The notes below the pieces were generated by a model that did not search any database, was not told the DNA's origin, and worked only from the letters and a program-made list of their open reading frames with translations. From an uncultured Bacteroidaceae bacterium (lineage in GTDB: Bacteria; Bacteroidota; Bacteroidia; Bacteroidales; Bacteroidaceae): a stretch of 64,000 nt of DNA. The stretch lies in assembly GCA_905235285.1 (NCBI GenBank), contig CAJOLI010000001.1:58265-122264 (forward strand), written 5' to 3'. Positions within the stretch are counted from its first letter, which is position 1. The number at the start of each line of letters is the position of its first letter. Below are positions 33,297-42,935 of the stretch, in pieces. The translations under genes were made by a program, and so were the position numbers.

Positions 33297-35402
33297 TTAT
33301 TTGCGTTGCCGTTCTTTTATGATGCCGTGGCGATAGGCGTAGAGAAGTTCCTGCAGCTCGTCAATCTGCTGCTGAATGTATTTACCTTTGTCGGTATCAC
33401 GCACACGAAGGCGCTGCCCGCTCATCTCGACGATGTGCTTGCTCGACTGAATATCCGTGCCTCGGCGAATTGCTTCGTCGACATTCTCGAAAGGCTCATG
33501 CTGTATGAGTTCGAAACCTCGGCTGTGGTAGACGAGGGTATAGCCGGCAATGCCCGTAGTGCCATGGTAGGCCTTACTTAAGCCACCGTCGATGACCATC
33601 AGCTTGCCATCAGCCTTGATGGGACTCTCGCCACCGGCAACGCGGACGGGGACATGACCATTTATGATATGGCGATGGGCGCCTTCAACGCCGAATGCGT
33701 CGAGAATGCGTTCGCAGACGTCAGGGTTGTTGCGCAAAAGGTAGTAGTTGCCCTTACGCTCCTCATGCATTGACTTATCCTTGAGGAAATAACGCTCGAA
33801 AGTGGTCATTCGATCTTTGTCGAAGAGTGGGGAGTCCTGCCCGCACCAGAGGTACCAGAAGTAGTCCTTTGCAAAGCGTTTCTCGGCCGATGGTGTGTCG
33901 GCATTGAAAGCGGAGCGCATGGTCATGCCTATGCGATGGAGCAGCTCTCGACCGCTGTAGCTTTGCCCGTTGAGCTCAACCTCCTTGAGCGTGCCGTCGG
34001 CGTTGAGGGGTACACTGGCGTGGAAGAGCAGGTTGCCGTTGTAGATAGCATACATGCAGCCGTGGGTAAACAAGCATTGAATGTGTTTCTGCAGCTTATC
34101 GCTGACGCGGAATGAGTGATGGAGTTGGCACACGAGTTCGGTCTCCTCGGCGGTAAGCTCAAAGGGGTGAGCCGGATCGAGCGTCGGCAGGAAGCAGTCT
34201 GTCATAGTATACTCGTGGCCGTTGACGACGTAAAGGCCGCGCTCCTTGTCGATATTCTGCAGCACGAGGCGGTCTTGCATGTGCCATTCGGGCCGCCGGA
34301 GTATCATCTGAGACTCGAGCTTAAACTGAATGATGCTGATAGCCTTATGCATCTGCGCAATGAGACGACGTGTCTTCTCGTTGTGGGTAGTATCATCTCG
34401 CTCAAGGCGAGGGCCGAATCTGTCGCAAGGATCCTCGGCATAAGTCTCCATGGCAAAGGTGGCCAAGGGTACGAGATTTATACCATAGCCATCCTCGAGC
34501 GTCTGCATATTTCCGTAGCGCAAGGACAGGCGGAGGACGTTGGCGATACAGCAGTCGTTGCCAGCAGCTGCTCCCATCCAGAGGGCATCGTGGTTTCCCC
34601 ACTGAATATCAAAATTATGGAGCTGCATGAGGAAATCCATGATTATATGTGCTCCCGGTCCTCGATCAAAGATGTCGCCAAGGATGTGAAGCTGGTCTAC
34701 GGCGAGGCGCTGTATTACGCCGGCGATGGCAATGATGAAGGCGTCGGCGATGCCCGTCTGTATGATTGTCTCGACAATGCGGTCGACGTAAGCGTGCTTG
34801 TCGTTATCGGATGTAGACTCGTGGAGCAACTCCTCTATGATATAGGCAAACTCAGGCGGGAGAGCCTTACGCACCTTCGAACGTGTATATTTTGATGATA
34901 CAACGCGGCAGACGCTGATCAGCCGGCTCAGCGTAATAGTGTAGAACGCAGAGAGGCTGTCGGATATATCGTCGCCACTGGCGTCTGTGGCATCGCGCTC
35001 GAGTTCGTTGCGGATAATCTCGAGTTTCTGTTCCGGATAATAAATTATGGTGCATAACTCGCGCAGCTCATCGTCGCTCAGGCTCTCACCAAATAGTTCC
35101 TTGGCCTTGCGTTTGATTCGTCCTGAGGCATTCTTTATGATGTGAAGAAACGCTTCATACTCGCCGTGAATATCAGCCATGAAGTGTTCTGTGCCTTTAG
35201 GCAGGTTGAGGATAGACTCGAGATTGATAATCTCGGTACTGGCGGCGGTGATGTTGGGGAAGGTTTGCGCCAGGAGCTCCAGCACACGTCGGTCGGCATC
35301 AATGCGTTGTTCGAATTCGTTGAATTTCATTCGACCTTTTCTTGCCATGGCAGAATTGATGCGAGCATCATTCTGCTCATCTGGCTTAGCGAAAACGTTC
35401 AT
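33297..35402 (-). CDS. fbp: Fructose-1,6-bisphosphatase class III
   Basis: STEIINLESILNLPKGTEHFMADIHGEYEAF, HILGDIFDRGPGAHIIMDFL; start at MNVFAKP 5 nt after the prmA stop preferred over 35492. Confidence 0.92.
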   Translation of the reverse strand: MNVFAKPDEQNDARINSAMARKGRMKFNEFEQRIDADRRVLELLAQTFPNITAASTEIINLESILNLPKGTEHFMADIHGEYEAFLHIIKNASGRIKRKAKELFGESLSDDELRELCTIIYYPEQKLEIIRNELERDATDASGDDISDSLSAFYTITLSRLISVCRVVSSKYTRSKVRKALPPEFAYIIEELLHESTSDNDKHAYVDRIVETIIQTGIADAFIIAIAGVIQRLAVDQLHILGDIFDRGPGAHIIMDFLMQLHNFDIQWGNHDALWMGAAAGNDCCIANVLRLSLRYGNMQTLEDGYGINLVPLATFAMETYAEDPCDRFGPRLERDDTTHNEKTRRLIAQMHKAISIIQFKLESQMILRRPEWHMQDRLVLQNIDKERGLYVVNGHEYTMTDCFLPTLDPAHPFELTAEETELVCQLHHSFRVSDKLQKHIQCLFTHGCMYAIYNGNLLFHASVPLNADGTLKEVELNGQSYSGRELLHRIGMTMRSAFNADTPSAEKRFAKDYFWYLWCGQDSPLFDKDRMTTFERYFLKDKSMHEERKGNYYLLRNNPDVCERILDAFGVEGAHRHIINGHVPVRVAGGESPIKADGKLMVIDGGLSKAYHGTTGIAGYTLVYHSRGFELIQHEPFENVDEAIRRGTDIQSSKHIVEMSGQRLRVRDTDKGKYIQQQIDELQELLYAYRHGIIKERQRK

Positions 35403-35406
35403 AACT

Positions 35407-36216
35407 TCAATATTTTTGAAAAAGTAGGGCCCGCCAGTCGCCATCGGCTTCGCTGCCAGCGAGCACAAGGCCTTGACCGTTGGCCTTCTCATACAGCAAA
35501 TGTATGTCAGCTTCGTAGAAACCGGAGAGCAGGACGTGGCCGCCAGAGCGTACGTGGGCGACGAACGTGGGCAGGTCGGCTAAGAGGATATTACGATTGA
35601 TGTTGGCCACGAGCACGTCGCACGTGTCAGCAGGCGTGAGCACGGAGCTGTCTCCCAGGCGAATCTCAACGCATGCCGAGGCAATATCGTTGAGGAGAAG
35701 GTTGTCGCGAGCGTTAGCAACGCTCCATTCGTCGATGTCGTAAGCCACGAGATGCGAGGAGCCCATGAGCATTGCAGCAAAGCCGAGGATGCCCGTTCCG
35801 CAGCCTGCGTCGATGACAGTGGCAGAGTTGAGGTCGAGGCTGCAGAGCAGCTTGATCATCATCCGCGTTGTGGCATGCTCGCCGCTGCCGAACGCTTGAC
35901 GCGGGACCACCGTCAGACGCCGCCCTCCCGGCAGGTCGATGGGCTCGAAGCGGTGGTCTTGCTCCCACGCGGTATTCCAGTTTTCGTCTGGAGCCGCTGC
36001 TATGGTATAGCTGATGCCAGTGTCGGGTACGGGAAAGTTCTCGGCAAGCGACGCTACTGCGGTCTCGTCGAGGAGCTCAGTCTGTACGTATGCCTTAAGT
36101 CCATCGGGCGTTGCCAAAAACGTATCAAACCCGATATCAGCCAACAAGGCGGCCAGCACATCGCCAGCCGCCTCGCTGTAGGGGGAGAGATGGAACGAAG
36201 CTTCGCAATACTTCAT
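35407..36216 (-). CDS. prmA: Ribosomal protein L11 methyltransferase
   Basis: FGSGEHATTRMM, VIDAGCGTGILGFAA, LVANINRNILL. Confidence 0.92.
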   Translation of the reverse strand: MKYCEASFHLSPYSEAAGDVLAALLADIGFDTFLATPDGLKAYVQTELLDETAVASLAENFPVPDTGISYTIAAAPDENWNTAWEQDHRFEPIDLPGGRRLTVVPRQAFGSGEHATTRMMIKLLCSLDLNSATVIDAGCGTGILGFAAMLMGSSHLVAYDIDEWSVANARDNLLLNDIASACVEIRLGDSSVLTPADTCDVLVANINRNILLADLPTFVAHVRSGGHVLLSGFYEADIHLLYEKANGQGLVLAGSEADGDWRALLFQKY

Positions 36217-36221
36217 ACCAC

Positions 36222-36836
36222 TTATTTCTTTACCTCGTCCTTCGTTGCTTTCTTCACTTCGGGCTTTGCCTTGTAGCGCTTGTTCAGGCCGGCAACGACC
36301 TCTTTAGTGATGTCGAACTTAGGATTGGCAAAGAGGATATTGTCGCCTTGACGCGCAAGGATATAATCGAACTTCTTGGACTTGTTGTAGGTTTTGAGGA
36401 AGGCCTGAATGGAGTCGCGCAGCTCCTCGTTGAGTTTGGCATTTTCCATGGCCAGCTCATTGGTCAGACGCTGGTCGAGCTCTGCGAGGTCTTGCTGCTC
36501 CTTGTTGAGCTGGTTCTGGGCACGCTCCAACTCGTCGCGGGTGTTGAAGCCGTTGCTCTCGTACTTCTTCTGCAGTGCTGCTGCATGCTGCTGCAGGGTG
36601 CGTTGTTTCTGCTGCAACGTATTGGCGGCGTTCTCGCCTTTCTGGTTGAGCAATAAGGTGTAATCCTTGCAGAACTGATACTGGCTCATAAGGCTGTCGA
36701 CCTGTACATAAGCCAATTTTAGACCTGATCCTTCCACTTCTGAGGTGGCAGCCACCTCTGAGGCAGCATTCGGTTGCTGGTTACAAGCTGTCAGCGTAAG
36801 CAGAGCGCCGAGAGCTACGATAGTAAGTTTCTTCAT
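36222..36836 (-). CDS. OmpH/Skp-family periplasmic protein, predicted lipoprotein
   Basis: Lipobox LTACNQQ; LKLAYVQVDSL then long coiled-coil. Confidence 0.85.
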   Translation of the reverse strand: MKKLTIVALGALLTLTACNQQPNAASEVAATSEVEGSGLKLAYVQVDSLMSQYQFCKDYTLLLNQKGENAANTLQQKQRTLQQHAAALQKKYESNGFNTRDELERAQNQLNKEQQDLAELDQRLTNELAMENAKLNEELRDSIQAFLKTYNKSKKFDYILARQGDNILFANPKFDITKEVVAGLNKRYKAKPEVKKATKDEVKK

Positions 36837-36869
36837 TTATTTGAAATTAGTCGATTATTCAATTTGTGG

Positions 36870-37094
36870 TTATCTGTGCCCATTCTCTGCTGCATGAGGC
36901 TTCGTGGCCTGGCGATGGCGCTCTAAGGCATCCATGCTCTCGACGCAGTGAATACCGCGGTCGCGCATCGCTTTCGACGCTCCGATGTGGGTCATCGGAC
37001 CACTTGCATCTCCCTTCAAGAGAAGCCTGACTGCCAAGCCGAGAACCGCCACGGCAACAAAAGCGAGGGTTAGCAGCAATAATTTAACCATCAA
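36870..37094 (-). CDS. Small single-TM protein, unknown function
   Basis: 74 aa, hydrophobic N-terminus then polar tail, directly upstream of the ompH-like gene. Confidence 0.6.
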   Translation of the reverse strand: MMVKLLLLTLAFVAVAVLGLAVRLLLKGDASGPMTHIGASKAMRDRGIHCVESMDALERHRQATKPHAAENGHR

Positions 37095-37254
37095 TTTCGT
37101 TTATTTATCAGAATTATTTGGCACGGACTGCACTTTTTTGTACTTTTGTCTCCGTTAAAGCTCTGCAAAGATATAGCAAAAAATCTTTAGACATAGCATT
37201 TGAGTATACTTTTACCTAAAATTAACACTCATTTATATTATACTTATCACTAAA

Positions 37255-38712
37255 ATGGAAATCTCAACACTTCAACCGACAAACGTCTTCGAGATGTTTG
37301 CGCGCATTAATGCCATTCCACGTCCTTCAAAGCACGAGGAACGCATGATAGAATTCCTCGCTGACTTCGGCCGCGAACTGGGCTTAGACACCGTTGTTGA
37401 CGAGACGGGCAATGTACTCATCCGCAAACCCGCAAGCCCAGGCATGGAGGATCGTCCTACGGTAATTCTTCAAAGTCACATGGATATGGTCTGCGAGAAG
37501 AATGCCGATGTGGATTTCGACTTCACGCACGATGCCATTCAGACATACATTGATGGCGAATGGATGCGGGCACGAGGCACTACACTTGGAGCCGACGACG
37601 GCATCGGCTGCGCCATGGAGATGGCTATCTTGGCCGACAACAGCCTGCGCCACGGACCTCTGGAGTGCGTGTTCACCCGCGACGAGGAGACAGGACTCAC
37701 GGGAGCTGAAGGCATGCAACCAGGGTTCATGACAGGTTCCATGCTCATTAACTTGGATTCGGAGGATGAGGGAGAGATGTTCGTGAGCTGTGCCGGAGGC
37801 TGCCGCACTACAGCAACCTTCCGCTTCGCACCTGAAGCAACACCCGAAGGTATGTTCTTCCTGCAATTGACAATCAAGGGCTTAACGGGCGGTCACAGCG
37901 GTGATGACATCGACAAGAAACGGGCTAATGCAAATAAACTGCTCGTCCGCTTCCTCTACGATGGCATGAAAGCCTGGGACCTGCGACTGGCCGACATTCA
38001 AGCCGGCGGCCTGCATAATGCGATTCCACGTGAAGCCTCGTGCCTCGTTGCCATACCTAATAAATATAAGGAACAGGCGCGCGCGCAATGGAACATCTAC
38101 GCCGCCGATGTGCAGGAAGAGTTTTATGCCACTGAGCCCTCGATGGAATTTTTGCTTGAATCGGCTGACGCCACGCCCACCGTACTCCCTGAGGATGTCA
38201 GCCACAAGCTCATACTCGCCCTGCAGGCCGTAGACAACGGCGTTTATGCCATGAGCCAGGAGATAGCTCTCGTAGAGACGAGCAGTAATTTGGCCAGCAT
38301 ACGCCAGACAGAGCCAGGCACTATCTTCGTAAACTCCAGCCAACGCAGCTCGTTGCTCTCTAATCGCCTCAACATGGCGCACACCGTAGCAGCAGCCTTC
38401 GAACTGGCAGGAGCAGAGGTGGAGATTGGCGAGGGTTACCCTGGCTGGAAGATGAACCCAAGCAGCGAGCTGCTACGCATCACCCGCGAGCAATACGTCA
38501 AGCTCTTTGGCAAGGAGCCGATCGTAAGAGGCATACATGCTGGACTAGAATGTGGACTCTTTTCAGAGAAATATCCCGGGCTGGATATGGTCAGCTTCGG
38601 ACCAACATTGCGCGGAGTTCACTCTCCAGACGAGCGACTGCTCATCCCCACCGTAGATATGGTCTGGCGTCACCTACTGGCCATTCTTGAGAATGTTTAT
38701 AATGAGAAATGA
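37255..38712 (+). CDS. pepD: Aminoacyl-histidine dipeptidase (M20 family)
   Basis: ILQSHMDMVCEKN, TTLGADDGIGCAM, DEETGLTGA, GGHSGDDI. Confidence 0.94.
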   Translation: MEISTLQPTNVFEMFARINAIPRPSKHEERMIEFLADFGRELGLDTVVDETGNVLIRKPASPGMEDRPTVILQSHMDMVCEKNADVDFDFTHDAIQTYIDGEWMRARGTTLGADDGIGCAMEMAILADNSLRHGPLECVFTRDEETGLTGAEGMQPGFMTGSMLINLDSEDEGEMFVSCAGGCRTTATFRFAPEATPEGMFFLQLTIKGLTGGHSGDDIDKKRANANKLLVRFLYDGMKAWDLRLADIQAGGLHNAIPREASCLVAIPNKYKEQARAQWNIYAADVQEEFYATEPSMEFLLESADATPTVLPEDVSHKLILALQAVDNGVYAMSQEIALVETSSNLASIRQTEPGTIFVNSSQRSSLLSNRLNMAHTVAAAFELAGAEVEIGEGYPGWKMNPSSELLRITREQYVKLFGKEPIVRGIHAGLECGLFSEKYPGLDMVSFGPTLRGVHSPDERLLIPTVDMVWRHLLAILENVYNEK

Positions 38713-38762
38713 AAGTGAAAAGTGAAGAAAGCAGAGTAATGAAGGACTACAGGAGCCATAAT

Positions 38763-40292
38763 ATGAATGTTAACATCTATCGGGAAAGATTCTTGAGAAG
38801 AAGTCTCGGGGGCTTCTTGCTTTGCATCCTTCACCTTTCACTCTTCACACTCTGGTCATGTGACGACTATGACTCGTTTACAACCGACCGCTCTTCAACA
38901 TTGACTTTCAGCACTGACAGTATAGTCTTTGATACACTTATCTCAACTATTCCGTCGGCAACCAAGACGCTGGCCGTCTACAACCGAGCCGACAAAGGGC
39001 TGCGAATCAGTGAGGTGTGGCTCGAAAACGGCAGCAAAAGCCACTTCCGCGTTAACATCGACGGGCAGGACCTCACAGCTACCAAGGCACGGCGTGCCAC
39101 TGATTTCGAGGTACGGCGGCGCGACAGTATCATCGTGCGAGCCGAAGTGACGCTGCCAGAATCAAATTCTGATGTTGCCAATAAGTTTGAAGACGCCCTG
39201 CTCTTCCGTCTCGAAAACGGAATGGAACAACGAGTGCCACTCATCGCTACAGCACTGAACGCATTCTTCATGCGTGGCGTAACGATTCAGGCTGACACAA
39301 CCTTTACGCCGCAACGGCCCATCGTTATCTACGACAGCCTCATCGTTGCTCCTGATGTAACACTGACACTTGAAGCTGGTACTCAACTGCTCTTTCATCA
39401 AGAATCGGGACTGACGGTACGCGGCCGCTTAATAGCCAGAGGGACGATTGAACGCCCTGTCGTCTTTCGCACCGACCGCACCGACCACATCTTCGACTAC
39501 CTGCCCTATGACCGCCTGCCCTCGCGATGGGAAGGCTTGCGTTTCACAGCAGAGAGCTTCGGCAACCAGCTGCAAGGGACTGACATCCATGGCGGTAACT
39601 ACGGAATCATTTGCGACAGCACAGGTCTTGATGACCTAAAACTGACGCTCGTCGACTGCCGCATCCACAACTTCGGAGGCGATGGACTCCATATCACGGA
39701 TGCTCACTGCGTTGTCAGCAACAGCGAGATCTCCAACACCTCAGGCCACTGCGTCAGATTGCTCGGTGGCTCTTACGCCTTCACACATTGCACGCTGGCT
39801 CAGTTCAGTGGATTCGGAGATGCCCTCAACATAGCAAACGTCGACCAAGGAGTATATCATCCGCTCACTGCTGCCACCTTCGAGAGCTGCGTCATCACGG
39901 GATATGCAGAGGATGTCGTCATGGGGTTGTGGATAGACACCTCAGAGCTCTCGTCTGACGAGGCGGCAGCCATAGGCACGGTGGCCGACGCCTTCCTCTT
40001 CGACCACTGTTTCCTTGCCACGGAGATTCCCACCGAGGGCGACTACGCCGATCGTTTCATCAATTGCGTCTACGATGACCCCGAAGCCGAATTCAACCAC
40101 GAGAAGAACTTCACAACCATAGACCGGCGCGCTTTTCTCTATGACTTCACGCCGCTCGAGGAATCGCCCATTCGAGGTACCGCCAAGATGACCTCTCGCG
40201 ACAGCCTGCCAAACGACCTCCGTGGCCATAGCCGCTTCGCAGACGAGCAGCCCGACGCCGGAGCTTATGAATTTGTGAAAGTTGAAAGCTGA
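38763..40292 (+). CDS. Secreted lipoprotein with right-handed parallel beta-helix
   Basis: Lipobox-like LFTLWSCDDYDS; repeated G-x-H/NNxG rungs (GGDGLHITDAHCVVSNSEISNTSGHCV); start uncertain. Confidence 0.75.
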   Translation: MNVNIYRERFLRRSLGGFLLCILHLSLFTLWSCDDYDSFTTDRSSTLTFSTDSIVFDTLISTIPSATKTLAVYNRADKGLRISEVWLENGSKSHFRVNIDGQDLTATKARRATDFEVRRRDSIIVRAEVTLPESNSDVANKFEDALLFRLENGMEQRVPLIATALNAFFMRGVTIQADTTFTPQRPIVIYDSLIVAPDVTLTLEAGTQLLFHQESGLTVRGRLIARGTIERPVVFRTDRTDHIFDYLPYDRLPSRWEGLRFTAESFGNQLQGTDIHGGNYGIICDSTGLDDLKLTLVDCRIHNFGGDGLHITDAHCVVSNSEISNTSGHCVRLLGGSYAFTHCTLAQFSGFGDALNIANVDQGVYHPLTAATFESCVITGYAEDVVMGLWIDTSELSSDEAAAIGTVADAFLFDHCFLATEIPTEGDYADRFINCVYDDPEAEFNHEKNFTTIDRRAFLYDFTPLEESPIRGTAKMTSRDSLPNDLRGHSRFADEQPDAGAYEFVKVES

Positions 40293-40299
40293 AAGCTCT

Positions 40300-40998
40300 A
40301 TGTTCACCGACCTTTTTATAGATTTCGACGATACCCTTTATGACACCCATGGTAATGCGCAAATTGCCCTGGAGGAACTGTTTGAGCAGCAGGACTTCGG
40401 CCGCTGGTTCGCAAACCCTCAACTGTTCTACGACGAATACTGGAAAGCAAACATCGAGCTTTGGCGTCAATATTCCAAAGGCGAGGTGACGCGAGATTTC
40501 CTTATCGTTGAGCGCTTCCGCAAACCTTTGAGCTTCGGCCATGGACTTCAACCTACAGAGCAATTCTGCCGCAACGTCGGCGACCGCTTCCTTGAACTAT
40601 GTGCCGACAAGCCTGGACTCGTCGAAGGCGCTCGCGAACTGATGGACTACCTGCGCCAGCGGGGCTACAGGATGCACATGTGCAGCAACGGCTTCCATGA
40701 AGTACAGTATCGGAAGCTACGTGCCTGTGGGCTCTATGAATACTTCGACACTGTTATCCTTAGCGAAGATGCCGGCTACAACAAACCAGCACCTGAATAC
40801 TTTGAATATGCACTGCGCATCTCAGGAGCTGACCCAACGACAACACTTATGATTGGTGACAACCTACAAACCGACATCCTCGGGGCGCAGAGGGCTGGAC
40901 TTCACGCCGCCTATTTCAATCGCTTTCCTGCCTTCCCCACAAATGTTGAAGTTGACTACGAAGTAACATTGTTGCTTCAGCTAAAGGAAATACTTTAA
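40300..40998 (+). CDS. YjjG-like noncanonical pyrimidine nucleotidase (HAD)
   Basis: FTDLFIDFDDTLYDTHGNA; MCSNGFHEVQYRKLRACGL; LMIGDNLQTDILGAQRAG. Confidence 0.9.
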   Translation: MFTDLFIDFDDTLYDTHGNAQIALEELFEQQDFGRWFANPQLFYDEYWKANIELWRQYSKGEVTRDFLIVERFRKPLSFGHGLQPTEQFCRNVGDRFLELCADKPGLVEGARELMDYLRQRGYRMHMCSNGFHEVQYRKLRACGLYEYFDTVILSEDAGYNKPAPEYFEYALRISGADPTTTLMIGDNLQTDILGAQRAGLHAAYFNRFPAFPTNVEVDYEVTLLLQLKEIL

Positions 40999-41006
40999 CC
41001 CTAAAC

Positions 41007-41042
41007 AGTCTGTTGGTTGTTGCGCACTGACAGACTTTTTTG
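41007..41042 (+). terminator. Rho-independent terminator
   Basis: AGTCTGT...ACAGACTTTTTT. Confidence 0.75.
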
Positions 41043-41205
41043 ACATTTGTTTCACCGCTTATCGTAACAGTGAAGAAACATTGCTCCCTCTATTTGGAAA
41101 AGATTTGTACCATGATAAACCTCCTGAAATGTTTCAGAAACCTATTTATTCGTCTCATTTAACATTTAATAAATGAAATCATGCGCGCACAATAAACTTT
41201 TTCCT

Positions 41206-41213
41206 TAACTTTG
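41206..41213 (+). promoter_or_regulatory. Putative -7 box upstream of xylB
   Basis: TAACTTTG 36 bp before the ATG. Confidence 0.45.
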
Positions 41214-41249
41214 CCCCTGTCTACAGAGAATCCATAAACGAAAAGCAAT

Positions 41250-42722
41250 ATGTACCTACTTGGATATGACATCGGCTCGTCAAGCGTAAAAGCATCGCTT
41301 GTGGAAGTGCAGAGCGGCGCCTGTATCGCCTCGGCTTCTTATCCTAAAAATGAAGCTCCCATAAAAGCCAGACAAATCGGCTGGGCCGAACAAGCTCCCG
41401 ATGACTGGTGGAGATACCTTAAAGCAGCAACGGAAGACATCTTCGAGCAAAGCCTTGTTGCGAAAGCCGACGTGAAAGCCATCGGTATCAGCTATCAGAT
41501 GCATGGACTGGTCTGCGTTGACAAGAACCTACGCCCACTTCGTGATGCCATAATCTGGTGCGACTCGCGCGCCGTGCCTTTCGGGCAGAAAGCTTTTAGC
41601 GATTTGGGCAGCGAGCAGTGCCTAAGCCACCTGCTGAACTCTCCAGGTAATTTCACAGCATCAAAGCTGGCGTGGGTCCGACAGAATGAGCCAGACATAT
41701 TTAATAATATATATAAGGTGATGTTGCCTGGCGACTACATCGCACTGCGGCTCTCTGGTACGCCAGCTACTACGGTCAGCGGCCTGTCAGAAGGCATGAT
41801 GTGGGACTTCGTCGATAATCAGCCCGCTCAGTTCCTGCTCGACTACTACGGCATACCGGCGAACATGATTGCTGATATCGTCCCAACATTTGGACTGCAA
41901 GGAGAGGTGTCGGCCAGCGCCGCTGCCGAGCTGGGCCTTCAGATAGGCACCCCCATCACCTACCGAGCTGGTGACCAACCTAACAATGCTCTCTCGCTCA
42001 ATGTCTTCGAACCGGGCGAAGCTGCTACTACGGCCGGTACCTCTGGCGTCGTCTATGGCGTAATAGGCAGTGTCGCCTACGACCCGCAAAGCCGCGTAAA
42101 CGCTTTTGCACACGTAAACCACAACGCCACAGACCCTCGTCTGGGCGTGCTACTCTGCATCAATGGTACTGGCATCCTCAACTCATGGATGCGGCGCACG
42201 GTAGCCCCTGAGCTCTCTTATCCCGAGATGAACGAACTGGCAGCTCAGGCCCCCATAGGAGCCGACTGCCTCTCGATTCTACCCTTCGGCAACGGTGCCG
42301 AACGCGTCCTCTGCGACCGCGAGACAGGCGCCAATATCCACGGCATCAACTTCAACCGCCATACCAAGGCTCATCTGCTACGCGCAGCACAAGAGGGAAT
42401 AGTCTTCAGCTTCGCCTACGGCATGGAAATCATGAAAGCAATGGGCATGAACCTTCAGACCATACGAGCCGGCAAGGCAAATATGTTTCTAAGCCCCATT
42501 TTCCGCAGCACTTTGGCAGGCGTAACAGGCGCTACCATAGAGCTCTGCGACACCGACGGCAGCGTAGGAGCCGCACGCGGAGCAGGCATCGGAGCAGGCA
42601 TCTATGCCGACCACAGCGAGGCTTTCGCCACTCTCAAGAAAGTGCAGGTCATAGAGCCAGACACTAAGAACGAAGCAGCCTACCGCGAAGCCTTCGAACG
42701 GTGGAAAGTCCTTGTGCCATAA
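41250..42722 (+). CDS. xylB: Xylulokinase
   Basis: FGGY kinase: LLGYDIGSSSVKASL, GISYQMHGLVCVD, AAGDQPNNAL-type motif; followed by xylA. Confidence 0.92.
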   Translation: MYLLGYDIGSSSVKASLVEVQSGACIASASYPKNEAPIKARQIGWAEQAPDDWWRYLKAATEDIFEQSLVAKADVKAIGISYQMHGLVCVDKNLRPLRDAIIWCDSRAVPFGQKAFSDLGSEQCLSHLLNSPGNFTASKLAWVRQNEPDIFNNIYKVMLPGDYIALRLSGTPATTVSGLSEGMMWDFVDNQPAQFLLDYYGIPANMIADIVPTFGLQGEVSASAAAELGLQIGTPITYRAGDQPNNALSLNVFEPGEAATTAGTSGVVYGVIGSVAYDPQSRVNAFAHVNHNATDPRLGVLLCINGTGILNSWMRRTVAPELSYPEMNELAAQAPIGADCLSILPFGNGAERVLCDRETGANIHGINFNRHTKAHLLRAAQEGIVFSFAYGMEIMKAMGMNLQTIRAGKANMFLSPIFRSTLAGVTGATIELCDTDGSVGAARGAGIGAGIYADHSEAFATLKKVQVIEPDTKNEAAYREAFERWKVLVP

Positions 42723-42935
42723 GAAACATTCACCCACAGAAGGAGTTATTAACCAACATGAACAGGTAGTAAATAGTGATAAAACAAAAAGAATAGTTAA
42801 CAAATAAGTATAATCCTTTAAAAGAATGACCCTATAAACTTCCAAGCCTCCCTCGCGCCACTTTCCAAGCCAAGCGAGTCTATAATGGATGTAGGAGCCC
42901 GTGGCGAGGCTCTTTTGGAAGTGGGTCTTGAAACT

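Noticed and set aside
38709-38762. Upstream start of the beta-helix lipoprotein (MKVKSEESRVMKDYRSHN)
   Set aside because: Encoded by the stop-overlapping GAAAGTGAAAAGTGAAG repeat; signal peptide begins later.
42885-42935. Upstream ATG start for xylA in the ORF track
   Set aside because: Xylose isomerases begin at MKQYFPEI-type sequence; the extra 17 aa lie within a leader with inverted repeats.
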